Origin: Prochlorococcus sp. AG-347-K15
Lineage (GTDB): Bacteria; Cyanobacteriota; Cyanobacteriia; PCC-6307; Cyanobiaceae
Reading direction: 5' to 3'
Assembly: GCA_003281415.1 (NCBI GenBank)
Contig: QCCC01000001.1
Span: 1-64,000 of the forward strand
Length of the DNA stretch: 64,000 bases
Shown here piece by piece: positions 8,707 to 16,787 of this stretch (positions within the stretch are counted from its first letter, which is position 1; every line of letters begins with the position of its first letter). Position numbers and translations under genes: made by a program. The notes below the pieces were generated by a model. It was not told the DNA's origin and ran no database searches. It saw only the letters and a list, made by a program, of their open reading frames with translations.

Positions 8707-8738
8707 GATATTATGTAAATTAAATTCAGTTAGGTAAC

Positions 8739-8855
8739 CTAAAATGGAGTTCCAGGGACAAAATGCAAGACTAAAAATCCAAAACCGGCAGCAAATACTA
8801 TTGATACTGCGATGATTAGAAGGCCCGATGCCATTCCCCCTTCGTTAAACGCCAT
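8739..8855 (-). CDS. 38-residue single-span membrane microprotein
   Basis: ATG start, TAG stop. The translation begins MAFNEGGMASGLLIIAV and ends FLVLHFVPGTPF, one transmembrane helix with short polar ends. Size and Gly/Ala-rich helix resemble the small subunits of photosystems and cytochrome b6f, but it does not match PsbM, PsbT, PetN, PetM, PsaI or PsaM as I know them. Function unknown. Confidence 0.6.
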   Translation of the reverse strand: MAFNEGGMASGLLIIAVSIVFAAGFGFLVLHFVPGTPF

Positions 8856-8925
8856 TTAGTTAGTTATTTTAAGATTAATAATAGAACATATTTGCTCCAA
8901 GGTGATAGTTCTAAATACTCATATA

Positions 8926-9105
8926 TCATCCAAATTTATTATTAATAGTGAATAAAAGTAAAAAGATGGAAGTTAATGAGATGATAAAACCAAATATTAT
9001 TAATGGTTTAGACTTGACGTTTTCTTCTTTCTTCAACTCATTTTTTGAGGAAGAAAAATTACTATCTTTTTTTTTATAAATAAGATTGGAAAAAGGTTTA
9101 ATCAC
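8926..9105 (-). CDS. 59-residue tail-anchored microprotein, GTG start
   Basis: Starts at GTG with an in-frame stop a few codons upstream, so GTG is the only usual start. The N-terminal 33 residues are basic and Ser-rich (YKKKDSNFSSSKNELKKEEN). A hydrophobic span at about 34-53 (PLIIFGFIISLTSIFLLLF) is near the C-terminus. Arrangement and length look genuine; no family recognised. It lies 22 nt downstream of the DUF3303 gene on the same strand. Confidence 0.55.
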   Translation of the reverse strand: MIKPFSNLIYKKKDSNFSSSKNELKKEENVKSKPLIIFGFIISLTSIFLLLFTINNKFG

Positions 9106-9127
9106 GATAAATTTAGATTGAAGCTAA

Positions 9128-9445
9128 TTACCCTAATGTTTTGAACAAATCTTTATGGTAATCAACAACATTTTGACAACTTATTACAGGTGTAAATTCC
9201 ATATGAATACCAAATTTGGCTCTCCATGGAGCAAAATGCTCAAAAATTTCTTTATCACTCTGTGCCTTACATAAACAAACTACCCTGCCCTCTCCTGGAG
9301 CATGCACTCTAAATAACATCTCAAATTTGTCTGTTTTATCTGATTTTGCAATATCACCGTTTTCCCAAGCTTCCACAAATAATTGATAAGCTTTTACTTG
9401 ATTCTCAATATCTGGGAATTGGCAGTCAGCAAGAAATAATTGCAT
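9128..9445 (-). CDS. DUF3303-family protein
   Basis: 105 residues, soluble, with the small ferredoxin-like fold pattern of DUF3303: MQLFLADCQFPD at the start, then FRVHAPGEGRVVCLCKAQS and WRAKFGIHMEFTPVISCQ. The family is a dimeric alpha/beta-barrel type of unknown function found in cyanobacteria and others. Assignment rests on pattern recall of the motif order, not on a search. Confidence 0.7.
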   Translation of the reverse strand: MQLFLADCQFPDIENQVKAYQLFVEAWENGDIAKSDKTDKFEMLFRVHAPGEGRVVCLCKAQSDKEIFEHFAPWRAKFGIHMEFTPVISCQNVVDYHKDLFKTLG

Positions 9446-9536
9446 TGGAGTAATCTTAATGTTTTACCATTATCCCTCAAATACTTATTTATTAATTGTA
9501 CTGTTTGAATTTGAAGATCAGAAAAAGAATATTTTC

Positions 9537-9686
9537 CTAAATAAAGTGAGTAGAGAGAGTCTCAAGGAATTTCCCAATATCTTTTTTATATAAACTATCT
9601 GTGATTTTTAAAGAGAATAATTCATAATCATTTATATCCTTTTTTTTATCAAAATTAATATTTCCCTTTAATGAAATATTTTTCAT
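9537..9686 (-). CDS. 49-residue soluble microprotein
   Basis: ATG start, TAG stop; translation MKNISLKGNINFDKKKDIND, then YELFSLKITDSLYKKDIGKF and LETLSTHFI. Charged and helical, with no membrane span. Codon use fits the neighbours. No family recognised, and an open frame of this size can occur by chance in such AT-rich DNA, so support is moderate. Confidence 0.45.
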   Translation of the reverse strand: MKNISLKGNINFDKKKDINDYELFSLKITDSLYKKDIGKFLETLSTHFI

Positions 9687-9804
9687 GATTTTATTGATCA
9701 CTATTTAAAATTTAAACAAATATAAGTAAAAGACAAATTTCTTTACATTATGTTTTTTTGATAGAAATTTTTAAGGCTAATAGATAATAATTAATTTATT
9801 TAAT

Positions 9805-10128
9805 TTAAGAATTAATTAATTTTCCTAGGATATATAAAAAAGTATTAGTTAAAGAAAAAATTACAGTTAATAGAGATGCAATAACGGGTAATAAAGTGAA
9901 CCATAATTGCGAAGTTGTCATTTTTGAATCAATAGGCAGAAAATTGTTTCTTTTTTTAATTCTTATTTGCAACCAAAAAATAGATAATGGATAAATAATT
10001 CTTGAGAAAGTAATTATCATAGAAGGCAAAATACCTTGCTTTGAATAAAGTATAAATCCTGAAAAAAAGTAGAACGTCCAAACTAGAATTCTTTGAGTCA
10101 GAATTAATCCCTTGCTTTTGCCAGACAT
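9805..10128 (-). CDS. Membrane protein with about three spans, unknown function
   Basis: 107 residues. Hydrophobic segments lie at about 12-30, 34-54 and 76-100, with a basic loop IRIKKRNNFLP between the second and third. No motif recognised. It begins 10 nt after the GNAT gene on the same strand, so it is probably co-transcribed. Confidence 0.6.
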   Translation of the reverse strand: MSGKSKGLILTQRILVWTFYFFSGFILYSKQGILPSMIITFSRIIYPLSIFWLQIRIKKRNNFLPIDSKMTTSQLWFTLLPVIASLLTVIFSLTNTFLYILGKLINS

Positions 10129-10138
10129 TATTATTTAA

Positions 10139-10615
10139 TTAGTGATTTTTTATAATTTTAGACATTTTATATCTTTCAAAAAAAATGTTATTTATAATTA
10201 CTTTTTCTTTACGTATAATTTTCCATTCATTTTTAAGAAATAATTCATAACTTATTAAGCTTGCTTCAGTATTAAGAGAATCTAAACCTTCTTTCTTAGC
10301 TTCATCTTCTATCTTATGAAGTAACTTAGAGCCACAACCTTTTCTTTGGAATTTACCTTTACAGTAAAATAAAGCAATTCTATTAGTGGGATATCTTGTT
10401 GCAAAGGCAATAATAATTCCTTGTTTACTTATAAGCCATCCTTTTCCTTTAATTATTGATTTATCAAAATTTGGGTTATTCCAAGCTTGGCTTGACCAGG
10501 CTCTTTTTTGTTCTTGACTATAAATTTTTTCATCTAATGATTGAATTGAATCAAAATAAACCTTCTTTAATTCAAGTTGATCTTTAATGGTAATTTGTCT
10601 TAAATTCATATACAA
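10139..10615 (-). CDS. GNAT-family N-acetyltransferase
   Basis: 158 residues with the GNAT fold. The acetyl-CoA loop is seen as CKGKFQRKGCGSKLLHKIED (Q/R-x-x-G-x-G/A type). An N-terminal segment YFDSIQSL...YSQEQKRAW and a later EASLISYELFLKNEW stretch match the YafP/ElaA-like acyltransferase layout. The substrate is unknown. It is transcribed divergently from the S51 peptidase with only 14 nt between start codons, so the two promoters must overlap the opposite reading frames. Confidence 0.8.
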   Translation of the reverse strand: MYMNLRQITIKDQLELKKVYFDSIQSLDEKIYSQEQKRAWSSQAWNNPNFDKSIIKGKGWLISKQGIIIAFATRYPTNRIALFYCKGKFQRKGCGSKLLHKIEDEAKKEGLDSLNTEASLISYELFLKNEWKIIRKEKVIINNIFFERYKMSKIIKNH

Positions 10616-10629
10616 ATCTTTTATTTAAT

Positions 10630-11310
10630 ATGCCTAGTAAAAATATAGTCGCAATTGGCGGAGGAGGGTTTGGACGTTCGTTAGGCTCTCTTGAAATTGA
10701 AAAATATATAGTTTCTTTAAGTGATAAAAAAAGACCCAAAATTTGCTTTATTCCAACAGCATCTGGCGATAGTAGTTTGTACAAACTAAATTTTTATAGA
10801 GCATTTTCTAAACTTGATTGTATAACAAGTCATATTGATTTCTTCTCTAGAACAGAAAACTTAGAAGAGAAGGTTTTAACTCAAGACATCATATATGTTG
10901 GCGGAGGAAATACAAAAAGTATGTTAGCTGTCTGGAAAGAATGGAATTTACATAAAATTTTGCGAAATGCTTATGAACAAGGAATTGTTATGAGTGGTGT
11001 AAGTGCTGGAGCTATTTGTTGGTTTGATAAAGGTATAACTGATTCTTATGCTAAAAAATTAGCCATAATTGATTGCTTAGGCATAGTTGAAGGTATTGCT
11101 TGTCCGCATTTCGATGAAGAAAAAGAGAGGGAACCTTATGTTAATGATGTTATCAATAGGGAAATTATTAAATCGTGTATTTGTATAGAGGGTAATTGTG
11201 CCTTTCACATCAAAAATAATATTGAATATTCCTCAATAGATTTTGGTAATGGTAGAAAGTGTTTTAGAGTCTATAAGGAAAATAATAATTTAAAGAAAGA
11301 AATCCTATAA
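10630..11310 (+). CDS. Peptidase S51 family (peptidase E / cyanophycinase-like)
   Basis: 226 residues. The nucleophile elbow is MSGVSAGAICWF with Ser125. The N-terminus carries IGGGGFG and the dinucleotide-like YVGGGNTKSML at about 89-99, all diagnostic of S51. Cyanophycinases are longer and usually sit next to cyanophycin synthetase, which is absent here. An Asp-dipeptidase/peptidase E role is therefore more likely, which is inference. It shares a 14-nt divergent start region with the GNAT gene. Confidence 0.87.
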   Translation: MPSKNIVAIGGGGFGRSLGSLEIEKYIVSLSDKKRPKICFIPTASGDSSLYKLNFYRAFSKLDCITSHIDFFSRTENLEEKVLTQDIIYVGGGNTKSMLAVWKEWNLHKILRNAYEQGIVMSGVSAGAICWFDKGITDSYAKKLAIIDCLGIVEGIACPHFDEEKEREPYVNDVINREIIKSCICIEGNCAFHIKNNIEYSSIDFGNGRKCFRVYKENNNLKKEIL

Positions 11311-11334
11311 TTAAGAATATTTGCATATAGTGTT

Positions 11335-11739
11335 TTAGATCTCTTCATTTTTTGAGATTGAAGTAAATTCAATACCTTTATACTTTACAAATGATGCGGT
11401 CCATACTTCTTTGGAGAGATTGCCAAGGTATTTTAAAAATTGTGTTGTATCACCATCTCTTATCCATTCAGATTTAATAAATGGAAGCTCTTTCTGCATC
11501 CTTTTAGGATGCATATGAACTAGGAGTAAACCTTTTTCTTCAGAAGCCCTTTTTAAAGCACCTTCATCACTTCTTTGGAAAACTCTCAATAGAAGATTTA
11601 AAATAACCTCTTCTCCAAGTTTCTTAAAATTTTCTGATTCCTCTAAATTATCTTTAATTTCTTTACCTCCAAGAGGCATTGCTCTAACAAGGTTTTGCTC
11701 TATTAAAGCTATTGCAATTAGATAATCTTGGTTAGCCAT
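11335..11739 (-). CDS. Unknown soluble protein, 134 residues
   Basis: Helical and charged; starts MANQDYLIAIALIEQNLVRA and has a His/Pro-rich stretch LVHMHPKRMQKELPF in the middle. No signal peptide or span and no family recognised. Converges on the S51 peptidase with a 24-nt gap. Confidence 0.6.
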   Translation of the reverse strand: MANQDYLIAIALIEQNLVRAMPLGGKEIKDNLEESENFKKLGEEVILNLLLRVFQRSDEGALKRASEEKGLLLVHMHPKRMQKELPFIKSEWIRDGDTTQFLKYLGNLSKEVWTASFVKYKGIEFTSISKNEEI

Positions 11740-11904
11740 ATTCTAAAATAATACTTTTGATATTCTAACCTCTCGAGTTCATGAAAATCTTTCATGGATT
11801 AAATATTTGCCAAAAGAAGAAAGGAAATAATTTGTTAATTATTTTCCAATATAATTGAACCTTTGCTTTTTATTTATTTTAATGAGTAAAATAAAAAATT
11901 TTTT

Positions 11905-12138
11905 ATGCGGATTTTTTTGTTTATTTTTTTTGGGATTTTTCTAGGTCTTTATTTATCATGGCCAGGTTTAGTAATACCAGAAAATTGGAAATGTTTTAAT
12001 CAAATTATTTCAAAATCTGCAGAAGATAAAATTTCTTTAAAAGCTGCATTAGAGATTTCCCCCAATTATTTTCTAAAGGGTAAGAATAAAAAGAAGACTT
12101 CAAAAATAAGAATCGTAGCAGATGCATGTTTTCGTTAA
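11905..12138 (+). CDS. Small membrane-anchored or secreted protein
   Basis: 77 residues. An N-terminal hydrophobic stretch MRIFLFIFFGIFLGLYLSW acts as anchor or signal. A Pro/Trp segment (GLVIPENWKCF) and a basic C-terminus with a Cys near each end follow. No canonical signal-peptidase site is obvious. Lies 32 nt upstream of the MTHFR-like gene on the same strand, so it may belong to the same transcript. Confidence 0.6.
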   Translation: MRIFLFIFFGIFLGLYLSWPGLVIPENWKCFNQIISKSAEDKISLKAALEISPNYFLKGKNKKKTSKIRIVADACFR

Positions 12139-12170
12139 TATGTTGAGGGATTAAATACGACTGCTAAATA

Positions 12171-12974
12171 ATGAACAATAATATAAGATTTGAATTATCA
12201 TTTAAAAATATTTCTCAGCTAGAAAAAAAACTTAATTTCTGTAAATTAAATAATATAAAAAATATTAATATTCCATGTAAAGGACCTATTAAGAAGGAAT
12301 TATTTAATTCAACTATTAATTATATATCTAAAAACTTCCATGAATTTAATGTTACTTATCATTATAGTCTTTATCATCAATATTCAAAAAATAAAAATAA
12401 ATCATATATGGATTTATTAGATTTTGTTAAAAATTCTCAAACTCATAGAAATTATGAAATTCTTCTTGTGTCAGGATCAAATAAGAAAAAAAACTTTGAT
12501 TCTATTGATTCATTAGCTTATTTACAAAAAGAAAAAAATTTAAAAGTTAAATTAGGTATAGCTTACAATCCATACTTAAAAAAATATTATAAGATTTCTT
12601 CAGAAAGAGAAAGGTTCGAAAGAAAAATTTCAACAGGATTAATAAATTCAATTTGGTTTCAATATGGCACAGATATTAAAGTTCTTCAGAATGAGCTGAC
12701 TTATCTTAAGAACGTGGCAAAAGAAGAAAAATTAAATCTATTTGGAAGTTTATTTATTCCTTCTAAACAATTTATAGCGCGATTTAAATTTCGTCCTTGG
12801 AAAGAAGTTTATATCTCTGAAAAGTTTTTATATGATTTAGAGAATTTTTTTGATTTCACAAACGATTTAGTTAGTTTTTATAAAAAAAATAATATTACTC
12901 CTTTAATTGAATCTGATTTTTCATCATCAGAGAAACTTGATTCCGTTTATAGTTTTTTAGGAAATGAAAGATAA
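12171..12974 (+). CDS. Methylenetetrahydrofolate-reductase-like TIM-barrel protein
   Basis: 267 residues. The motif order resembles MTHFR (MetF): FELSF at the start, HYSLYHQ near residue 64, ILLVSGS near 97-103, KLGIAYNPY near 127-135, a WFQYG strand near 164, and GSLFIPS near 187-193. These correspond to strands that hold FAD in MetF. The real MetF is about 300 residues, so this is a divergent or reduced homologue. A role in one-carbon or flavin-linked redox chemistry is inference. It is followed 19 nt later by an FAD-dependent oxidoreductase. Confidence 0.55.
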   Translation: MNNNIRFELSFKNISQLEKKLNFCKLNNIKNINIPCKGPIKKELFNSTINYISKNFHEFNVTYHYSLYHQYSKNKNKSYMDLLDFVKNSQTHRNYEILLVSGSNKKKNFDSIDSLAYLQKEKNLKVKLGIAYNPYLKKYYKISSERERFERKISTGLINSIWFQYGTDIKVLQNELTYLKNVAKEEKLNLFGSLFIPSKQFIARFKFRPWKEVYISEKFLYDLENFFDFTNDLVSFYKKNNITPLIESDFSSSEKLDSVYSFLGNER

Positions 12975-12993
12975 TTTTTATAAATAGATATTT

Positions 12994-14160
12994 ATGAAAA
13001 GTGCTTTTACATATGACTTAGTAATAATAGGTGGAGGAATATCTGCGTGTGTTTTCGCTTCTAAGTTTCTGAAAAATAATATTACAAAAAAAATTGCATT
13101 AGTGGAAATTGGTCGTGGACTTGGAGGGAGATCAAGTACAAGAATAAGCAAAAGATTTAAAGGATGGAAACTAAACCATGGGGCTCCAAATTTTAATATA
13201 TCTAACAGTAAAAATAATCTCCTATTAAAAAGTTATATTGATGAATTATTGGAAAATAAATTTATTAAAATTGATGACTCAGATATATATTTTCTAAATC
13301 AAGATTTAAATTCAGAAACACAAGAAAATTCTGAATTTTCTGTCGGGATTAATTATCTGTCTTTAGATTCTATGAGTCAATTATCGCAAAAGATAATTGA
13401 GTCTAATAATTTAAAGGGAAAAATTGATTTTCACTTTGAAACTTTAATAGTTGATTTGAAGTTTAATAATAAGGAATGGATAATAACATCAAAAAATGGC
13501 GACAAATTTAAATCTAAATATCTTATTTGTTCAACAAATTTGTTGTTGCATAAAAGGTCATTGAAAATATTAAATATAAATAAAATTCCATTAAGAAAAG
13601 CTATTCCTATAAATTATGATAAAAAAATAGATTTACTATTAAATCTATTAGAAGAACAATCATTTATTCCTAGGTTAACTTTCTTAATTCATACAAATGA
13701 AAATTATAGTTATAAAGATTTTTATTCTAAAAAACAAAGGTATTTTTATTTAAGAAAAAATTTAGAAAATAAATATAAATTTGAAAGAATTATTTTTCAG
13801 TTGCAAGATAATAATAAATTAGGAATTGTAGTACATACAAAAAATATTGAATTTATAAATTCTTATATAAATGCAAAACATGAAGAAGTTTTTAAACAAC
13901 AAATAATTACAAATTTTAATAAACTCTTTGAAGATAATTCTGTAGTAAATAAATTAACTTTTGATGATGAAATCTCTATTATGAAATGGAGAGCTTCACA
14001 GCCCTCTGGAATTGCCATCCCATTATCTTTACAATTAAGTAAAAAATATAGAATTGGATTTTGTGGAGATTGGTTTGAAGGAGAGGGATTTGGCAGGATT
14101 GAAGGCTCAATTTTAAGTGCTTTAATATTAGAGAAAAAAATTAATGATTTAATTAAATAA
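12994..14160 (+). CDS. FAD/NAD(P)-dependent oxidoreductase, renalase/amine-oxidase-like
   Basis: 388 residues. N-terminal dinucleotide-binding motif VIIGGGISACVFASKFL (residues 10-26), then the GRGLGGRSSTR block typical of the amine oxidase/phytoene-desaturase superfamily. The C-terminal FAD block FCGDWFEGEGFGRIEGSILS lies near 370. The substrate is unknown; renalase-like proteins oxidise reduced nicotinamide isomers in animals, and this role is not shown here. The gene overlaps the convergent P-loop kinase by 12 nt at the 3' ends (14149-14160). Confidence 0.75.
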   Translation: MKSAFTYDLVIIGGGISACVFASKFLKNNITKKIALVEIGRGLGGRSSTRISKRFKGWKLNHGAPNFNISNSKNNLLLKSYIDELLENKFIKIDDSDIYFLNQDLNSETQENSEFSVGINYLSLDSMSQLSQKIIESNNLKGKIDFHFETLIVDLKFNNKEWIITSKNGDKFKSKYLICSTNLLLHKRSLKILNINKIPLRKAIPINYDKKIDLLLNLLEEQSFIPRLTFLIHTNENYSYKDFYSKKQRYFYLRKNLENKYKFERIIFQLQDNNKLGIVVHTKNIEFINSYINAKHEEVFKQQIITNFNKLFEDNSVVNKLTFDDEISIMKWRASQPSGIAIPLSLQLSKKYRIGFCGDWFEGEGFGRIEGSILSALILEKKINDLIK

Positions 14161-14745
14161 TTTTTTCAAAATTTGATCTATATCAGTTTTTTTTCTAATA
14201 ATGAATTTATTTGTGTTTTTTGTTATGTTATTGGTTTTGAATTTTTCGTAATAAATTTCCCAAGATTTTAAGAAATCGTTTTCAGCTCGTTTTTTATCTT
14301 TACCCCTTTCTTTGAAATCTCTTTGGATAACTCTTTTCATACACTTACTTTTTTTAGTTTTTATTTCTAAAAAATAATAATTCTGATTATTTAAAGTGTT
14401 TGCGAATTCTTTAGCAAAAATACCTTCAACAATTAAAAAACTAATATTTTTTGTTTCTTTTAATATATTTTGAGTTGTTTTTTTTTCGAAATTATAATTA
14501 CGATTATTTATTGAAATACTATGTTTATAGATAAAATCAAAATCTTTTTTGAATAGTTTGTAATTAAAACTAATACTTCTATCAAAAAATCCTTCTATAA
14601 ATTTTGATAGTATTTTACTTATTAGCCCTGTTTTATAGTAATTGTCGGTTCTTAAAACAAAACCATTTTTATATTTTTTTATTAATTTATTTGATAAAGT
14701 TGTTTTTCCACTTCCAGAGGGACCACTTATGAATATAAGCTTCAT
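14149..14745 (-). CDS. P-loop kinase, uridine-kinase-like
   Basis: 198 residues. Walker A GPSGSGKTTLS at residues 8-18 near the N-terminus, a VLRTDNYYKT segment near 30-40 resembling the uridine/panthothenate kinase substrate loop, and a FLIVEGIFAKEF Walker-B-like strand near 100-111. The overall pattern fits small nucleoside or pantothenate kinases. The exact substrate is unknown. It converges on the FAD oxidoreductase with a 12-nt overlap. Confidence 0.7.
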   Translation of the reverse strand: MKLIFISGPSGSGKTTLSNKLIKKYKNGFVLRTDNYYKTGLISKILSKFIEGFFDRSISFNYKLFKKDFDFIYKHSISINNRNYNFEKKTTQNILKETKNISFLIVEGIFAKEFANTLNNQNYYFLEIKTKKSKCMKRVIQRDFKERGKDKKRAENDFLKSWEIYYEKFKTNNITKNTNKFIIRKKTDIDQILKKLFN

Positions 14746-14862
14746 TTTTACGATCTGCTCTTTATTAACACCTTAACTTTACTATTAAAATATAATTTTA
14801 TTTTTTGAATGTAGATTTTTCTTTTTTTATAAATTTTTTAGAATAAAAATAAACGCCTTGCA

Positions 14863-14937
14863 ATGGCTTGTAAGCTTGCATTAATATTAAATGTGTGTCT
14901 TTATATAATTGTAAGTAAATTATTTCTATTTTATTAG
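14863..14937 (+). CDS. Possible 24-residue hydrophobic peptide
   Basis: ATG start, TAG stop, translation MACKLALILNVCLYIIVSKL then FLFY. It lies in the 268-nt gap between two genes. A single hydrophobic helix this short could be a real microprotein or chance in AT-rich DNA. No Shine-Dalgarno is evident. Confidence 0.25.
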   Translation: MACKLALILNVCLYIIVSKLFLFY

Positions 14938-15013
14938 CTATTTTTTATTACTAATTTATCTCTAAAATTGATAATATAAACTAAAGAGCTAATTTTATTA
15001 CTTATATATTCCA

Positions 15014-15334
15014 ATGATTTCTAAATTTCTAAGCAAACTAAAATCAATTCTATTTAAAAGCGCAGCATCACCTGATACGCCTTTAAAAAAAGAAAAAAAA
15101 GCTACTAAGTCTTCAAAAACTTCAAAAACAAAAACGAAACCTAAATCGGTTAATTCGAAAAAAAATATTGAAACTTTAACTACACTTCCTGGTGTTGGAG
15201 CAAAAAGCGCAAAAGCTTTATACGAGGCAGGATTTAAAACGACTAAAGCAGTTATTGCCGCTGATGAAAAAGATCTTCTTGCTGTATCAGGTGTTGGAAT
15301 AAATCTTATTAAGAAGCTTAAAAAGCTTAAATAG
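15014..15334 (+). CDS. Helix-hairpin-helix protein with basic N-terminal tail
   Basis: 106 residues. An N-terminal Lys/Ser/Thr-rich tail (SSKTSKTKTKPKS) is likely disordered. The C-terminal half holds two HhH-type repeats: LTTLPGVGAKSAKALYEAG (about 56-74) and LLAVSGVGINLIKKLKKLK (about 88-106). This is the non-sequence-specific nucleic-acid-binding module seen in DUF4332 and repair proteins. Binding to DNA or RNA is inferred; no catalytic domain is present. Confidence 0.75.
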   Translation: MISKFLSKLKSILFKSAASPDTPLKKEKKATKSSKTSKTKTKPKSVNSKKNIETLTTLPGVGAKSAKALYEAGFKTTKAVIAADEKDLLAVSGVGINLIKKLKKLK

Positions 15335-15412
15335 TTTTATTTTTTATTTTTAACACTTCAAAAATTAATAATAATGTTAATGATTTGGAAAAACTTTATA
15401 AGTTTTAGCAAA

Positions 15413-15589
15413 TCATCTTCTTCTTGCTTTTCTTCTCTGTTGCAACTTTCTTTTGTACTTTTCAATAGGAGTTTCGTGATGCCTAAGTCTTTTTAAATCT
15501 GCAAAGATTCCAGATTTAGATACTTGTCTTTTAAATCTTCTGAGGGCAGACTCAATACCCTCGTTCTCTCCAACTGTTACCTGTGTCAA
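15413..15589 (-). CDS. rpsU: Ribosomal protein S21
   Basis: 58 residues from a TTG start: [20 protein letters not shown], then [15 protein letters not shown] and [13 protein letters not shown], ending in the basic QRRKARRR tail. The sequence is the standard bS21 pattern with the N-terminal charged helix and the basic C-terminus. It is part of the 30S subunit. A TTG start is unusual for a ribosomal gene, but no in-frame ATG lies at this end. Confidence 0.95.
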
Positions 15590-15666
15590 AATTTTCTAAA
15601 TAAACAATATTCTAGCACCTTAGTAGATAAATTTAAACTTAAAACTTCGACTCAAGGATTGATGGT

Positions 15667-16134
15667 TTATTTGGCTTGTTTATTTGCCCACTCAACAAAT
15701 CTTTTTTTGTTACTTTTTATATCTTGTAATGATTCAAAATAATATTTTCCCCAATCATCTTTAGGCAGTCCAAGAAATAACATTAGATTTAATGGATATT
15801 GATCGCTATCAGAACAATTTCTAAAATCATCCCTGAATAAAAAGATTTCCTTTTTTAGAGCAATTGCGATACCCAATTCAATCATTACTCCTTCATCTGG
15901 TGGATTTCCATTAACAATCGCAAAAATACAATCACATTCTTTTAAATCATGGAAATTACTTCTTGCAACATCATATGCCCATTCACTTTCTTGTTGTATT
16001 AAGGGTTTTACTCTCTCAAAAGGTTCGAATACTTCCACATTTAAATCATTGAAGATTTCAATAAATTTATGTAAGAGAGTTTTAGTTTGCTTTGAAAATC
16101 CATATGGATTTGCTAAATATAATTTCTTTCTCAA
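15667..16134 (-). CDS. Nucleoside 2-deoxyribosyltransferase-like protein
   Basis: 155 residues. Fold and motif order match the family: LYLANPYGFS at the start, ESEWAYDVARSNFHDLKECD in the middle, and FAIVNGNPPDEGVMIELGIA with Asp80 and the catalytic Glu86. The enzyme would transfer or hydrolyse (2-deoxy)ribose from nucleosides. Substrate preference is unknown. It overlaps the phosphoribosyltransferase by 4 nt (16131-16134), a sign of translational coupling, so the pair probably acts in nucleoside or base salvage. Confidence 0.8.
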   Translation of the reverse strand: MRKKLYLANPYGFSKQTKTLLHKFIEIFNDLNVEVFEPFERVKPLIQQESEWAYDVARSNFHDLKECDCIFAIVNGNPPDEGVMIELGIAIALKKEIFLFRDDFRNCSDSDQYPLNLMLFLGLPKDDWGKYYFESLQDIKSNKKRFVEWANKQAK

Positions 16135-16526
16135 ATTAAACCTCTTTTTTTGATGTACTCTTTGCGGTCATTTTTTGAATTTAAAGTATTTTCCCAGGGG
16201 AAAACTATCCATTGGCTTTTTTTAGATATAAATACTGTATTCCACCATGTTGGTTTGATCTTACTAAATAATACAAAAAACATTGCTCCTTCAATATCCT
16301 TGAAGGTCTTTAATGTAAGTCCAGTTTCATAAACATCATCTACTATTAGTGAATTTTTTATTGGTTCTGAAATTAATTCAATTTTTAATTTATGACTTAG
16401 TGCTACAGCAAGACATAATCCACCACGAGGAACTCCATATATTCCAGAAAACTCCTTAAACCTACATTTATTAGCTATTTGTTCTACGCTCTTATCAAAT
16501 TCGCTCCATGTAAAATAACTTATCAT
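16131..16526 (-). CDS. Phosphoribosyltransferase-like protein
   Basis: 131 residues from ATG at 16526. An upstream in-frame start at 16571 exists, but it overlaps the preceding gene and adds a low-complexity LIKKKKKIK leader; I prefer 16526, where the product begins MISYFTWSEF. The PRPP loop is NSLIVDDVYETGLTLKTF (DD-x-x-x-TG type) and GIYGVPRGGLCLAVAL supplies the conserved PRGG turn. Base specificity is unknown. Overlaps the deoxyribosyltransferase downstream by 4 nt and follows the 61-residue gene after one base. Confidence 0.8.
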   Translation of the reverse strand: MISYFTWSEFDKSVEQIANKCRFKEFSGIYGVPRGGLCLAVALSHKLKIELISEPIKNSLIVDDVYETGLTLKTFKDIEGAMFFVLFSKIKPTWWNTVFISKKSQWIVFPWENTLNSKNDRKEYIKKRGLI

Positions 16527-16527
16527 C

Positions 16528-16713
16528 TTAATTTTCTTTTTTTTCTTTATTAGTAGCGTAATTTGAAGCAATTACACTTAAAAGTGCTACTACTTGCTCA
16601 TTTGGACAATTAGTATTTTTTTTTAAATTTTCACATTCATTTATTATCTTAGCGTATGTATCCTCTACAATCCCGTTCATTTGATCGATACTAAAAGAAT
16701 AGGGTTTATTCAT
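16528..16713 (-). CDS. Small helical protein upstream of the salvage pair
   Basis: 61 residues, mainly helical (SIDQMNGIVEDTYAKIINEC), with two Cys. No membrane span and no family recognised. Its stop is separated by a single base from the phosphoribosyltransferase start, so it is probably in the same operon and might be a partner or regulator of the pair. This is inference from position only. Confidence 0.55.
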   Translation of the reverse strand: MNKPYSFSIDQMNGIVEDTYAKIINECENLKKNTNCPNEQVVALLSVIASNYATNKEKKEN

Positions 16714-16787
16714 TTTTTAATTATTAATTATTTTATTTTTACTTAAATATCCAACGAAGTAAATATTTTTAGTATTTAAAGATAAAA

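Noticed and set aside
10616..10629. Regulatory site between the divergent GNAT and S51 genes
   Set aside because: Only 14 nt separate the start codons. I could not see symmetrical elements strong enough to claim an operator.
15524..15742. 72-residue open frame opposite rpsU and the deoxyribosyltransferase end
   Set aside because: The rpsU frame on the minus strand is unambiguous and this frame overlaps it.
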